Below are positions 16,248 to 25,323 of a stretch of 64,000 nucleotides of DNA, one piece after another. The stretch is from assembly GCF_014302995.1 (NCBI RefSeq), contig NZ_CP060295.1, positions 1,426,001-1,490,000 of the forward strand, given 5' to 3'. The translations under genes and the position numbers were made by a program. This stretch comes from Variovorax sp. PAMC26660. GTDB lineage: Bacteria; Pseudomonadota; Gammaproteobacteria; Burkholderiales; Burkholderiaceae_C. The notes under the pieces are model-generated. The model saw only the letters and a program-made list of their open reading frames with translations. It made no database searches and had not been told where the DNA came from. Each line of letters opens with the position of its first letter. Positions within the stretch are counted from its first letter, which is position 1.

Positions 16248-17249
16248 TCAAGCCTCCGAGTGAATGCCCTTCATGATGATCACGCCGCCCAGGCGTGTCG
16301 TGTCGGCGCGCATGCGCCGGGCCAGCGCATCGGGCGAGCCCGGCTGCGCCTGCCAGCCGGTCTTCAGCAGCGCCTCGGCCACTTCCGGTGAACTGATCAC
16401 TTCGACCAGCGCGGCATTGAGCCTGGCCACCGCGGCCGGCTTCATGCTCGCGGGCGCGGCCAATGCGGTCCAGATCTCGAGGTCGGCGCCGCGCACGTCG
16501 GCATCGCGAATGGTCGGCAACTCTGCGGCCAGCGGGCTGCGTTCGGGCGAGGTCACGCCAATGGCCTTGAGCTTTCCCGACTTGATGTGCGGCGTGGCGA
16601 GCCCAGGGGGCAGCAGCGCCAGTTGGATCTCGTTGGCCAGCAGGCCCGCGATCACCTGCGGGTTGCCGGTGTAGGGCTTGTGCTGCGCGGTGATGGCCGC
16701 GCGGCTCTTGATCAGCTCCATGCCCAGGTGGCCCACCGTGCCCACGCCCGGTGTGCCGTACTTGGCGCCGCTGCCGAGGTTGCGCCCCCACAGCAGCAGG
16801 TCGGCCGCGGTCTTGCCTTCGGCGTTGCCAGCCACCACGAGCACCAGCGGCGCAGTGCCGATGAGGCCGATCGGCGCGAAGTCTTTCTCGGGGTCGAAGG
16901 GAATGGCGGGGTTGAGCAGCTTGGCAATGGTGAGATTGCCGTTGATCAACGCGCCGATGGTGTGGTCGTCGGTGGCCTTGGCAACCTGGTCGGCCACGAG
17001 GTTGCCGCTGGCGCCGGGCTTGTTCTCGACCGTCACCGGCTGGCGCAGGATCTTCGACAGCGGCTCTGCGATGGCGCGAGCAGCAAGGTCGGGCGATGCG
17101 CCAGCGGGAAAGCCCACGAGGATGCGGACGGGCTTGGTCGGCCATGCGGCGTCGCCACCGGTGCGCTGGGCCCGCGAGGCCTTTGCGAACAGCGAGGCGG
17201 CGACGGCTGCCGCGCCGCCTTCGAGCAAGCGGCGTTTGGTGATCGTCAA
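16248..17249 (-). CDS. Bug-family tripartite tricarboxylate transporter substrate-binding protein
   Basis: A 333-residue periplasmic binding protein with a twin-arginine-like signal (MTITKRRLLEGGAAAVAASLF) and the Bug signature WPTKPVRILVGFPAGASPDLAARA...VENKPGASGN. It has no adjacent TctA/TctB genes. It converges on the IclR gene and may bind an aromatic or dicarboxylic acid of the nearby pathway, though that is inference. An AT-rich promoter region lies at 17250-17330. Confidence 0.92.
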   Translation of the reverse strand: MTITKRRLLEGGAAAVAASLFAKASRAQRTGGDAAWPTKPVRILVGFPAGASPDLAARAIAEPLSKILRQPVTVENKPGASGNLVADQVAKATDDHTIGALINGNLTIAKLLNPAIPFDPEKDFAPIGLIGTAPLVLVVAGNAEGKTAADLLLWGRNLGSGAKYGTPGVGTVGHLGMELIKSRAAITAQHKPYTGNPQVIAGLLANEIQLALLPPGLATPHIKSGKLKAIGVTSPERSPLAAELPTIRDADVRGADLEIWTALAAPASMKPAAVARLNAALVEVISSPEVAEALLKTGWQAQPGSPDALARRMRADTTRLGGVIIMKGIHSEA

Positions 17250-17424
17250 GATGACTCCAGGGAGATTAAAAACTAGGGAAATCGCTTACGTTTAACTTAC
17301 ACAACGTTACAGGATGAGGCCGTATTAAGCAAGCCTGAAGAGGCGCCAAGCGGGGGCTTTAGCATGGGCCGCGAGGGCGCATCGACCCGATGCCGCCACA
17401 TGCCACCGGAGGGAAAGCACGCCG

Positions 17425-17928
17425 ATGATCGAGTTTTTTCACACCAAGGACCGCCTGCGTTTTCTGTTGTACGTGGGCGCCATTGCCGCGCCGCTGCTGC
17501 TGATCAGCGCATGGGTCGTGAGCAGCATGGAAGATTCGGCCGCCGCCAAGGGCGAGCCCAACGACAAGGGCGGCCTGCACTACCGCATCCAGGAAAAGAG
17601 CGGTGCAAAGACGCTGCCGCCGCCACTGGCCGCCCTGCTCTCGGTGCCGCCGAACACCGCCATGACCGACGTGAACGTGAGCACCGACAGCGCAGGCCGC
17701 GTGACCAGCGCAGCCATCAAGGCGTTCAGCACCGACGACTTCAAAGCCGTGGCCGCCTTTCACAAGCCCACGCTCTCGCCCATCACCACCGACGGCGCGA
17801 CCTCGCTGGAGGGCGTGCGCGATGGCTACGAGATCCGGCTCTCGCAAGAGACAAAGTTCTTCGACAACGATCCCTACAAGGACCGCACGAAGATCGAGTA
17901 CACCATCAACCCCGTGAAGAAGCCGTAG
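17425..17928 (+). CDS. hypothetical membrane-anchored protein
   Basis: A 167-residue protein with one N-terminal transmembrane helix (residues 10-33, FLLYVGAIAAPLLLISAWVV) and a soluble C-terminal domain of about 130 residues, presumably periplasmic. I recognise no family. GGAGGGAAA lies 13 nt before the ATG. It converges on the livM end with 22 nt overlap of the stop regions, which is tight but consistent with two real genes. Confidence 0.7.
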   Translation: MIEFFHTKDRLRFLLYVGAIAAPLLLISAWVVSSMEDSAAAKGEPNDKGGLHYRIQEKSGAKTLPPPLAALLSVPPNTAMTDVNVSTDSAGRVTSAAIKAFSTDDFKAVAAFHKPTLSPITTDGATSLEGVRDGYEIRLSQETKFFDNDPYKDRTKIEYTINPVKKP

Positions 17929-18946
17929 CCCCGGCCGGTGCATGCAGCAGCTTGCGCTGTGTGGGAAACAGCGACCAGCCCCAACGCTGCTGTGCGTAAC
18001 CCCACAGGCCCTGCTTGAAGAACAGCGTGACCAAGATTGCAAGCAGCCCCAGCCCCAGCAAATACCACGTGCCGTAGTCGCTCAGGAACTTGTTGAGCGC
18101 CCAGAAAATGAGTGCACCCACCAGCGGCCCTTCGATGCGCCCGATGCCGCCGATCACCACCATGAAGATCGCGAACGCCGTCCAATTGACGCTGAAGGCC
18201 GCATCGGGGCTGATGCGCAGGTTGCCCACGAAGTAGAGCGCCCCCGCCAGCCCCGCGCCGAAGGCCGCGACCACGTACACCGCGAGCTTCATGCGCGCGA
18301 CCGGAACGCCCTGCGACTCGGCCGCCACTTCGTTGTCGCGAATGGCCAGCAGCGCCAGGCCGCGCTTGCTGCGCAGGAACAGGTACACCAGCGCGATCGC
18401 CGCGACCACGCAGGCCAGCGCCATCCAGTAGGTGGTGCTTTCGCGCGTGGCCTTCTCGATGCCGCGCAACGCGGTGAGCGTGGTGCCCGACCCGCCACCG
18501 ACCGCCGACACATTGGCGAAGCTCAGGCGGAACACCTCGGCGATGACCCAGGTGCCGATGGCGAAGTAGCCGCCCGACAGACGGAACGCGACGAAGGACA
18601 CAGGCACCGCAACGAGCCCCGCGGCCAGCGCACCCAGCGGTATCGCCACGAAGGGATTGATGCCCGCGAAGTTGCCCAGCATCAGCATCACGTAGCCGCC
18701 AAAACCGAAGAAGGCCTGCTGCCCGATGCTCACCATGCCGCCGTAGCCGGCGAGCAGATTCCACATCATCGCGAAGATGAAGTAGCAGGCGATCTCGACG
18801 AACTCGCGCATCCAGCTCGACTCGCCCCAGAACGGCAGGCTGGCCGCGAGCAGCACGAGCGCAATGGCAACGACGAGCGCGGTGCGGCTCGCGGCGGTTG
18901 CGCGCTCGACGGCGAAGGCTTGTTCGGAAGGCATGGTTCTGTTCAT
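17906..18946 (-). CDS. livM: branched-chain-type ABC transporter permease
   Basis: A 346-residue LivM-type permease with about eight to ten hydrophobic segments, the motif NLLAGYGGMVSIGQQAFFGFGGY and the cytoplasmic loop LRSKRGLALLAIRDNEVAAESQGV. It starts at the ATG (18946) that overlaps the livH stop. It is last in the hap/liv run. HAAT-family importers take up amino acids but also aromatic acids; the operon with ring-cleavage genes suggests an aromatic substrate. Confidence 0.9.
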   Translation of the reverse strand: MNRTMPSEQAFAVERATAASRTALVVAIALVLLAASLPFWGESSWMREFVEIACYFIFAMMWNLLAGYGGMVSIGQQAFFGFGGYVMLMLGNFAGINPFVAIPLGALAAGLVAVPVSFVAFRLSGGYFAIGTWVIAEVFRLSFANVSAVGGGSGTTLTALRGIEKATRESTTYWMALACVVAAIALVYLFLRSKRGLALLAIRDNEVAAESQGVPVARMKLAVYVVAAFGAGLAGALYFVGNLRISPDAAFSVNWTAFAIFMVVIGGIGRIEGPLVGALIFWALNKFLSDYGTWYLLGLGLLAILVTLFFKQGLWGYAQQRWGWSLFPTQRKLLHAPAGATASSRG

Positions 18947-19818
18947 CCGCGTGTCTTGGGAAAAAGCCCCTGCGGCCGCAGCACCAGCACGACCAGGAAC
19001 ACGATGTGCCCGGCCCAGATGCCCCAACCCGGGTCGAGCCGGAATCCGATCTGCTGCGTGATGCCCAGGATCATCGCGCCGGCCAGCGTGCCCCAGAAGG
19101 AACCCATGCCGCCGATGATCACGGCCTCGAAGGCGAAGAGCAGCAGCAGCGGGCCGTCGGAAGGCGACACCGTCGTTCGCATGCCCTGCAGCGCGCCCGC
19201 GATGGCGATGAGCACGAAAGCGATGGCCGTTGCGAAGGCATAGATCTTCTTCGCGTTCAGGCCCATCAGCTCGGCAATCTCGCGGTCGTCCGACACGGCG
19301 CGGAACGACCGGCCCAGCGCCGTGCGCGCGAACAGCCATTGCAGCGCGCCGGTCGCCACGACCGCGATGACCAGCACGATCAGCGGCAGCACGCCGAGCG
19401 AGAGCGAATCGCCCAGCGCCACACCTTGCGTGTTGAGTCCACCGGTTTCGATGGAACGCGGATCGGCCGAGAACAGTTCGAGCAGCAGGTTCTGGATGAC
19501 GATCGACAGGCCGAAGGTGACGACCAGCGAAGGCAACGGGTCTTTGCCCAGCGTGCCGTTGAGCACGTAGCGCTGCAGCGCATAGCCGAAGGCGAAGGCC
19601 ACGGGCAGCACTGCGAGCGCGATCACCGCCACCAGCCAGGGCGCGGCATCGCCACCGGACACCGACACGCCCGCAATGACCGCGAACGCGCCGAGGATGA
19701 TGAAGTCGCCCTGCGCCGTGTTGGTGAGCCGCATCACGCCGAACATCAGCGACTGGCCGAGCGCGAACAGCGTGTAGAGGCCGCCGAGCAGCACGCCCTG
19801 GACGATGGTTTCAAGCAT
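18943..19818 (-). CDS. livH: branched-chain-type ABC transporter permease
   Basis: A 291-residue LivH-type permease starting MLETIVQGVLLGGLYTLFALGQSLMFGVMRL, with eight hydrophobic stretches and the conserved RTALGRSFRAVSDDREIAELMG loop. It pairs with LivM to form the membrane channel. It overlaps livF by 8 nt and livM by ATGA, so translation is probably coupled. Confidence 0.92.
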   Translation of the reverse strand: MLETIVQGVLLGGLYTLFALGQSLMFGVMRLTNTAQGDFIILGAFAVIAGVSVSGGDAAPWLVAVIALAVLPVAFAFGYALQRYVLNGTLGKDPLPSLVVTFGLSIVIQNLLLELFSADPRSIETGGLNTQGVALGDSLSLGVLPLIVLVIAVVATGALQWLFARTALGRSFRAVSDDREIAELMGLNAKKIYAFATAIAFVLIAIAGALQGMRTTVSPSDGPLLLLFAFEAVIIGGMGSFWGTLAGAMILGITQQIGFRLDPGWGIWAGHIVFLVVLVLRPQGLFPKTRG

Positions 19819-20527
19819 GGGCCGCCTCGATGCCGAAGTAGGCCTGCGAGATCTGCTCGCGTGTGAGCTCGCACGACTTGCCTTCGAGCGACACGCGGCC
19901 TTCCTGAAAGCAGTAGATGCGCTGCGACACCTGGCGCGCCATCGTCACGTCCTGCTCGACGATGACGACGGTCATGCCCTCGCCGGTGATGGTGGGCATG
20001 GCGGCATAGATCTCGCGGATGACGATGGGCGCAAGGCCCAGCGAGAGTTCGTCGCACAGCAGCAGCTCGGGGTTGCTCATGAGCGCGCGGCCCAATGCCA
20101 CCATCTGCTGCTGGCCGCCCGAGAGCGAGGTGCCGGGCTGCTGGCGCTTCTCGGCGAGGATGGGGAACAGCGTGTACAGGCGCTGCAGGTTCCACGGGCC
20201 CTTGCGGCCGGCGGTGGCGCCCATCAGCAGGTTCTCTTCCACGCTGAGGCTGGGGAACAGCCGGCGGCCTTCCGGGACCATCGCAAGGCCGCGCCGCACG
20301 ATCTCGCCGGGTGGCAGGCCGCCGATGGCCTCGCCCTTGAAGTGGATCGCTTCGCGTGGGCCGCGGACCAGGCCGGTGAGGCTCTTGAGAAAGGTGGACT
20401 TGCCGGCGCCGTTGGCACCGATGATGGCGACGAGTTCGCCGGGGGCGAGCGAGAAGTCCACGCCGAAGAGGGCTTGAGCGTCGCCGTAGAAGGCTTTCAG
20501 GCCTTGGGTTTCGAGCAGCGCGTTCAT
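19811..20527 (-). CDS. livF: branched-chain-type ABC transporter ATP-binding protein
   Basis: A 238-residue ATPase beginning MNALLETQGLKAFYGDAQALF. Walker A is GANGAGKS, the signature LSGGQQQMVALGRAL and the Walker B region LLLCDELSLGLAP. The signature and size fit LivF. The ATG at 20527 is the only start that excludes the repeat-derived upstream frame. An inverted-repeat element separates it from livG. Confidence 0.92.
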   Translation of the reverse strand: MNALLETQGLKAFYGDAQALFGVDFSLAPGELVAIIGANGAGKSTFLKSLTGLVRGPREAIHFKGEAIGGLPPGEIVRRGLAMVPEGRRLFPSLSVEENLLMGATAGRKGPWNLQRLYTLFPILAEKRQQPGTSLSGGQQQMVALGRALMSNPELLLCDELSLGLAPIVIREIYAAMPTITGEGMTVVIVEQDVTMARQVSQRIYCFQEGRVSLEGKSCELTREQISQAYFGIEAAHA

Positions 20528-20536
20528 CGGTTTTCC

Positions 20537-20650
20537 TCCCTCCCCTTCCGGGGGAGGGCTGGGGTGGGGGCAAGCGGTGTTCGATGAAGCACCAAGGCGA
20601 AACCAGCGCCGTCGTGCCCCCATCCCAGCCTTCCCCCAAAGGGGGAAGGA
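20537..20650. repeat. hairpin-forming intergenic repeat (G-rich family), copy 1
   Basis: A 22-bp inverted repeat (20550-20571 with 20616-20637, 20 of 22 complementary) of G5AG3CTG4TG5C type, flanked by short CCTTCC-GGGGG and CCCCC-AAA-GGGGG hairpins. It lies between livG and livF inside the operon. A related copy sits at 24182-24286. Confidence 0.75.
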
Positions 20651-20672
20651 GCAATGCGAAGACAGATAGCGC

Positions 20673-21392
20673 TCATGCCTCCATCCCCATGTACACCCGC
20701 CGCACCTCCGCATCATTCATCACGATTCGCGGCTCCCCCTCCGCCAGCTTCTGCCCGAAGTTGATGACGAACAACCGATCCGCCAGCGACAGCAGCGCAT
20801 GCACCACATGCTCGATCCAGATCATCGTCATGCCACGCGCCTTGATGCGCTTGAGTTCATCGACCAGCACCGCGGCCTCGGGCTCCGTCAACCCGCCCGC
20901 AATCTCGTCGAGCAGCAGCAGTTGCGGCTTCGTCGCGAGCGCGCGCGCCAGTTCCAGCCGCTTGCGGTCGAGCAGCGTGAGCCCGCCGGCCGGCTTGTTG
21001 GCATGCGGCATCAGCCCCGTCTGCGCCAACACCTCGTGCGCGGTCTGCCACGCTTCGCGCTCGGTCTGCTGCCCGCCGAAGCAGGCGGCCGTCACGAGGT
21101 TCTCGAACACGCTCATGTTGCCGAAGGGCTGCGGCACCTGGTAGCTGCGCCCGATGCCCGCATGGCAGCGCTGGTGCGGCTTGAGCCGCGTCACGTCGCG
21201 ACCTGCGTACTCCACGCGGCCCGCATCGACGCGCACGTCGCCCGAGATCAGGTTGAACAGCGTGGTCTTCCCCGCGCCGTTGGGCCCGAGGATGCCCAGC
21301 GTCTCGCCCTCGGCCACCGACAGCGTGATGTCGTCGGTGACCTTGAGCGCGCCGTAGGACTTGCTCACGGCATGCAGTGCCAGCAGCGCCAT
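20673..21392 (-). CDS. livG: branched-chain-type ABC transporter ATP-binding protein
   Basis: A 239-residue ATPase with Walker A LGPNGAGKTT, a LivG-type H-loop region (MIWIEHVVHALLSLADRL) and a signature replaced by AGGLTLLDRKRLELARAL, as seen in many LivG proteins. Walker B is LLLLDEIAGGL. The gene begins 1-2 nt after the binding-protein gene and precedes the repeat element and livF. Confidence 0.92.
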   Translation of the reverse strand: MALLALHAVSKSYGALKVTDDITLSVAEGETLGILGPNGAGKTTLFNLISGDVRVDAGRVEYAGRDVTRLKPHQRCHAGIGRSYQVPQPFGNMSVFENLVTAACFGGQQTEREAWQTAHEVLAQTGLMPHANKPAGGLTLLDRKRLELARALATKPQLLLLDEIAGGLTEPEAAVLVDELKRIKARGMTMIWIEHVVHALLSLADRLFVINFGQKLAEGEPRIVMNDAEVRRVYMGMEA

Positions 21393-21393
21393 G

Positions 21394-22647
21394 TCAAAGC
21401 AGCCGCAGCGTGCCGCCGGTCGGAATGTTCTTCGCCGCCTCGTTGTTGACGATGGTCAGCTCAACCTTGTACTTCTTGCCCTTGCCCCACTGGCCCAGCA
21501 CCAGCGGCGTCTTGCTGACGTTCTTGAACGGGCCCTGCCCGCCCCACTTCACCGGGCCGACCACGGAGTTGATCGAGGTCGATGCCACCGCATCGCGCAC
21601 ATCGCCCGCCTTCAGCGATTTGGAGCGCGACAGCGCATTGGCCGCCACTTCGAACAGCGCATGTGCAAAGCCGATGGGCTGTGTCCACTGCTTCTTCACG
21701 CCGGCCTCGTAGGCCTCGGCCAGTGCCTTGGCGCTTTGCTGCGTGAGGCTCGACGTGAACGGATGCGACGGGCTCCACCACACCTCGGTCGACAAGCCAT
21801 CGCCCAGGTCGCCCAACGCCTCGATCGCACCGGGGAACAACAGCGCCTTGCCCAGCGTGATGATCTTCGGCTTGAAGCCCTGCTGCCGCGCCTGTGTGAG
21901 GAAGGTCTTGGCGTCGGGCGGAATCACCACCCCGGTGACGATCTCGCAGCCCGCGCTCTTGAAGGCCGCGATCTGCGCGCTGAAGTCCTGCGTGCCATTC
22001 TGGAAGCGTCCGGGGTCGGTGAGCGTGAAGCCCATCTGCGCGAGCGGCTTGGGAAAGCCCAGCTCCTTGTCGCCCCACGCATTGCCGTCGCCGTCGTTCG
22101 GGAACAGGCCGCCCACCTTCTTGTTGGTGGCGAGCGTCTTCCAGCCGTTGGTGAAGTTGGCAATGACGTCTTCGAGGCCCCAGAACAGGTGGTACGTCCA
22201 GTTGAAGCCCTTGGCCGGATCGCCCTTGCGGCCGAAGAACCAGGGCTGCCACGGCACCACGCTGGAGATGCAGGGCACCTCGTTGAGTTCGCACGCGTCG
22301 CTCACGGGGTTGGCGGTCTCGGGCGTGCCGGCGGTGAGCACCAGCGCGACCTTGTCCTTCAGGGTCAGGTCGTTCGCCACCTCGCCCGCGCGGTTGGGGT
22401 TCGACTGGCTGTCCTTCAGCACGATCTGCACGGCGTACTTTTTTCCACCGACGCTGATGCCTTCCTTGAAGGCGGCCTTCATCTGCTCGATCACCCATTT
22501 GTCGGCCTCGCCGAAGGGCGCGAGCGGGCCGGTCTGCGGCGACACGTAGCCGATCTTGAGCGTGTCGGCCGCGAACACCAGTGGTGTCGCGCCCGAGGCC
22601 ATCAGTGCGGCCGTGGCTTGCGTGAACTGTCTGCGATTGAATGTCAT
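21394..22647 (-). CDS. ABC transporter substrate-binding protein (HAAT family)
   Basis: A 417-residue periplasmic protein, signal MTFNRRQFTQATAALMASGATPLVFA, then LKIGYVSPQTGPLAPFGEADKW, the hallmark of type I periplasmic binding proteins of the Leu/Ile/Val receptor group. It probably selects the substrate of the adjacent LivGFHM importer. Located directly after the aldehyde dehydrogenase gene of the ring-cleavage cluster, it may bind an aromatic acid or phenol. The ATG at 22647 has GGAGACA upstream. Confidence 0.9.
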   Translation of the reverse strand: MTFNRRQFTQATAALMASGATPLVFAADTLKIGYVSPQTGPLAPFGEADKWVIEQMKAAFKEGISVGGKKYAVQIVLKDSQSNPNRAGEVANDLTLKDKVALVLTAGTPETANPVSDACELNEVPCISSVVPWQPWFFGRKGDPAKGFNWTYHLFWGLEDVIANFTNGWKTLATNKKVGGLFPNDGDGNAWGDKELGFPKPLAQMGFTLTDPGRFQNGTQDFSAQIAAFKSAGCEIVTGVVIPPDAKTFLTQARQQGFKPKIITLGKALLFPGAIEALGDLGDGLSTEVWWSPSHPFTSSLTQQSAKALAEAYEAGVKKQWTQPIGFAHALFEVAANALSRSKSLKAGDVRDAVASTSINSVVGPVKWGGQGPFKNVSKTPLVLGQWGKGKKYKVELTIVNNEAAKNIPTGGTLRLL

Positions 22648-22694
22648 GGTTGTCTCCGTCTCTTGTGTTTGTGGTGCCGCCTGGCTGGAGTCGA

Positions 22695-24173
22695 TCAACG
22701 TGCGAAGTGCGGCGGTATCTGCGCGTCGACGTTCACCCACACGCTCTTGACCTGCGTGTATTCGCGCATCGCGTCGAAGCCCATCTCGCGGCCGTAGCCG
22801 CTCTGGCCCACGCCACCGAAGGGCGAGCCGGGGTTCACGCGCTTGTAGCTGTTGATCCAGACCATGCCGGCGTGCAGGTCGCGCGCCACCTTGTGGGCGC
22901 GTTGCAGGTTGTTGGTCCACAGGCCGCTGCCCAGGCCGTAGTCGGTGCCGTTGGCGATCTGCATGGCTTCTTCGTCGTTCTTGAAGGTGAGCACGGTGAC
23001 GAAGGGGCCGAAGACCTCTTCCTGCGCGACGCGATCTTTGTAGGACTTCGCGCGCATCACGGTCGGCTCGACGTAGCAGCCCTTCGCGAGATCGCCGCCC
23101 GGTGACTTGCCGCCGGCCAGCAGCTCACCGCCTTCGCCTTGCGCGACCTCGACGTAACTCAGCACGCGCTCGCGGTGCTGGGCGCTCGTGAGCGGGCCCA
23201 TCTCGGTGTTCTCGTCCAGCGGATTGCCCAGGCGGATCGACTTCGCGAGCGGGATGAACTGTTCGAGGAACGCATCGGCGATCTTCTCGTGCAGCATCAG
23301 CCGCGAGCCGGCGATGCAGGCCTGCCCCTGGTTGTGGAAGATGGCCCACGCGCTGCCGTTGACGGCAGCCTGCAGGTTCGCGTCCTCGAACACGATGTTC
23401 GGTCCCTTGCCGCCGAGTTCGAGCTGCACCTTTTTCAAGTTGCCTGCGCTGGCCTGCACGATGCGCCGGCCGGTGGCCGTGCTGCCGGTGAAGGCGATCT
23501 TCGCGATCTCCGGATGCTCGGCGATGTACTGGCCCGCCACGGAGCCGAGCCCCGGCAGCATGTTGACCACGCCGGGCGGCAGGCCCGCTTCAGCCATCAG
23601 CTCGGCGATGCGCAGCGACGACAGCGGCGTGATCTCCGCCGGCTTCATCACGATGCAGTTGCCGGCCGCGAGCGCGGGCGCCATCTTCCAGCTCGTGAAC
23701 ATGAGCGGGAAGTTCCACGGCACGATCTGCCCGACGATGCCCACGGGCTCGCGCAGTGTGTAGTTGAGAAAGCCTTCTTCGACCGGGATGGTCTCGCCCT
23801 GGAACTTGTCGGCCATGCCGCCGAAGTAGCGAAAGCACGCAGCCGTGCGCGGCACGTCGAGCCGGCGCGAGTCGCGGATGGGATGGCCGGTATCGAGCGA
23901 TTCGAGGCGGGCGAGTTCTTCGGTGTTGGCTTCGATCAGGTCGGCGAGCTTGAGCAAGATGCGGCCACGGTCGGCGGCGGCCATGCGGCTCCATTTCGGG
24001 AACGCACGCTTTGCCGCGGCCACAGCCTTGTCGACGTCGGCCTTGCCGGCCAGCGCCACATCGACGATGGGCGTGTTGTCGTGCGGGTTGAGCGTGGCGA
24101 GGGTTTCGCCGGATTCGGCGTCGACGAAGCGGCCGTCGATGAAGAGTTGGTGGCGGATGGATGGAGCAGGCAT
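22695..24173 (-). CDS. aldehyde dehydrogenase, probably 4-hydroxymuconic semialdehyde dehydrogenase
   Basis: A 492-residue NAD(P)-dependent aldehyde dehydrogenase with general base E252 (LELGGKGPN), nucleophile C286 (NQGQACIAGS) and the PWNFPLMF motif. Directly downstream of the two dioxygenase subunits, it matches the hapE position in hydroquinone pathways, where 4-hydroxymuconic semialdehyde is oxidised to maleylacetate. Specificity is inferred from context; the sequence alone supports only the ALDH superfamily. The start is the ATG at 24173; sequence above it is repeat element. Confidence 0.85.
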   Translation of the reverse strand: MPAPSIRHQLFIDGRFVDAESGETLATLNPHDNTPIVDVALAGKADVDKAVAAAKRAFPKWSRMAAADRGRILLKLADLIEANTEELARLESLDTGHPIRDSRRLDVPRTAACFRYFGGMADKFQGETIPVEEGFLNYTLREPVGIVGQIVPWNFPLMFTSWKMAPALAAGNCIVMKPAEITPLSSLRIAELMAEAGLPPGVVNMLPGLGSVAGQYIAEHPEIAKIAFTGSTATGRRIVQASAGNLKKVQLELGGKGPNIVFEDANLQAAVNGSAWAIFHNQGQACIAGSRLMLHEKIADAFLEQFIPLAKSIRLGNPLDENTEMGPLTSAQHRERVLSYVEVAQGEGGELLAGGKSPGGDLAKGCYVEPTVMRAKSYKDRVAQEEVFGPFVTVLTFKNDEEAMQIANGTDYGLGSGLWTNNLQRAHKVARDLHAGMVWINSYKRVNPGSPFGGVGQSGYGREMGFDAMREYTQVKSVWVNVDAQIPPHFAR

Positions 24174-24181
24174 GGTCGTTC

Positions 24182-24286
24182 CTCTCCCTCCCCCGCGGGG
24201 GGAGGGTTGGGGTGGGGGCTTCTTCAAAGAGGGCGCGGGCTTGAAGAACCCCCGCCCCTGCCCTCCCCCAGAGGGGGAGGGAGTCA
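24182..24286. repeat. hairpin-forming intergenic repeat (G-rich family), copy 2
   Basis: A related element to that at 20537. The G-rich left arm (about 24198-24218) and C-rich right arm (about 24248-24268) pair with a few mismatches, continued by CTTCTTCAA/TTGAAGAA at 24219-24248, giving a long hairpin with a 13-nt loop. It lies between the ring-cleavage large-subunit gene and the aldehyde dehydrogenase gene. Confidence 0.75.
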
Positions 24287-24290
24287 TGCA

Positions 24291-25298
24291 TCAGAACTGC
24301 ACGGGAATCTCGGGCGACTCGCCCTTCTGAATCTCGAACACCAGGCTCGGCGAACCGTTCTCCCACACCAGCAGCATCGAGCGCTTCGGGCTGAAGCCCT
24401 GGTGGCGGCAGTAGGCCGGCATGGCGGCCATGTCACCCGCCTTCATGATCACGCGGGCCATGGGCTTGCCGGTGTTCTTGTCGCCGCAGTCCCAGTGGAT
24501 CTCGTCGGTCATCTGGAAGAACCACTCCACGCGATCGTTGCCGTGAATGATCGGCAGGATGTGTTCTTCGGTCGTCGGGCACATGTAGCTGTGCTTCACC
24601 ACCGAGGTGAAGCTGGGGTTCCACGTCACCTGCGAACGGCTCAGGAAGCCGAAGAGATTGAAGGCGTGCACCTCGTTCTCGAAGCCGGGCTCGGGGTGCA
24701 GCTCGGGCTGCGCCTGCGACACGTCGACAAAGGCGCGGTTGACGGGCGCGCCGCGCTCGTCGCTGCGCAGGTCGAGGTCGCCCTTCAGGCCCACGCAGCG
24801 CTTGGCCAGCTCGCGTGCCCTTGTGATCTTGGCGGTGTTGTTGCCCTTCTTGCGGCCGTAGGCCGAGCCGGTTTCCTGCGGCGCGGCGAAGGGGTCGAAG
24901 GCCTCGTTGGTCCAGTCGTCGAGCATGGCCTCGAAGGTGGCGCGGATCTGTGCGGTCGGGAAGTTCTCGAGCAGGTCGATGTCCGCGGCCTTCATCGTGC
25001 CGTTGAAGCTGCCGGCGTACAGGTCGACCGACTCGTAGTGATTGACGGTGCCGAACACGTCGTCGAAGTTGACCCAGCCGTAGAAGAAGCCCCAGGCCAC
25101 GTCGCGCATCAGTGCGCGCAGGTAGCTGGCGGCGTCCATGGTGTGGCTCATGGGTCGGCCGTCGCGGGTCTTCCAGCCGATGTGCACGAAGTATTCGTCG
25201 CGGCGAAAGCTGAAGCTGCCGAGCGAGAAGTCCTTGTAGCCGAGCGTGGCGTCGGGCTGCGACGCGATCACCTTGGCGAGTTCTGCGGGGGCGTTCAT
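24291..25298 (-). CDS. hapD: hydroquinone 1,2-dioxygenase-like large subunit
   Basis: A 335-residue protein (about 38 kDa) starting MNAPAELAKVIASQPDATLGY. It contains HSYMCPTTEEHILPIIH, a likely metal-site motif, and a C-terminal cupin-like strand pattern. Size and pairing with a 173-residue partner and an aldehyde dehydrogenase match HapC-HapD-HapE of two-subunit Fe(II) hydroquinone dioxygenases, which cleave hydroquinone to 4-hydroxymuconic semialdehyde. Databases sometimes label such proteins hydroxyquinol 1,2-dioxygenase. The assignment rests on recall of the family and on context. Confidence 0.72.
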   Translation of the reverse strand: MNAPAELAKVIASQPDATLGYKDFSLGSFSFRRDEYFVHIGWKTRDGRPMSHTMDAASYLRALMRDVAWGFFYGWVNFDDVFGTVNHYESVDLYAGSFNGTMKAADIDLLENFPTAQIRATFEAMLDDWTNEAFDPFAAPQETGSAYGRKKGNNTAKITRARELAKRCVGLKGDLDLRSDERGAPVNRAFVDVSQAQPELHPEPGFENEVHAFNLFGFLSRSQVTWNPSFTSVVKHSYMCPTTEEHILPIIHGNDRVEWFFQMTDEIHWDCGDKNTGKPMARVIMKAGDMAAMPAYCRHQGFSPKRSMLLVWENGSPSLVFEIQKGESPEIPVQF

Positions 25299-25323
25299 GG
25301 CGTGTGGCTCCTGTTCGATGCAA

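Noticed and set aside
17305..17310. Single CGTTAC upstream of a Bug gene
   Set aside because: One hexamer alone is expected by chance in 64 kb; only clusters were counted as evidence.
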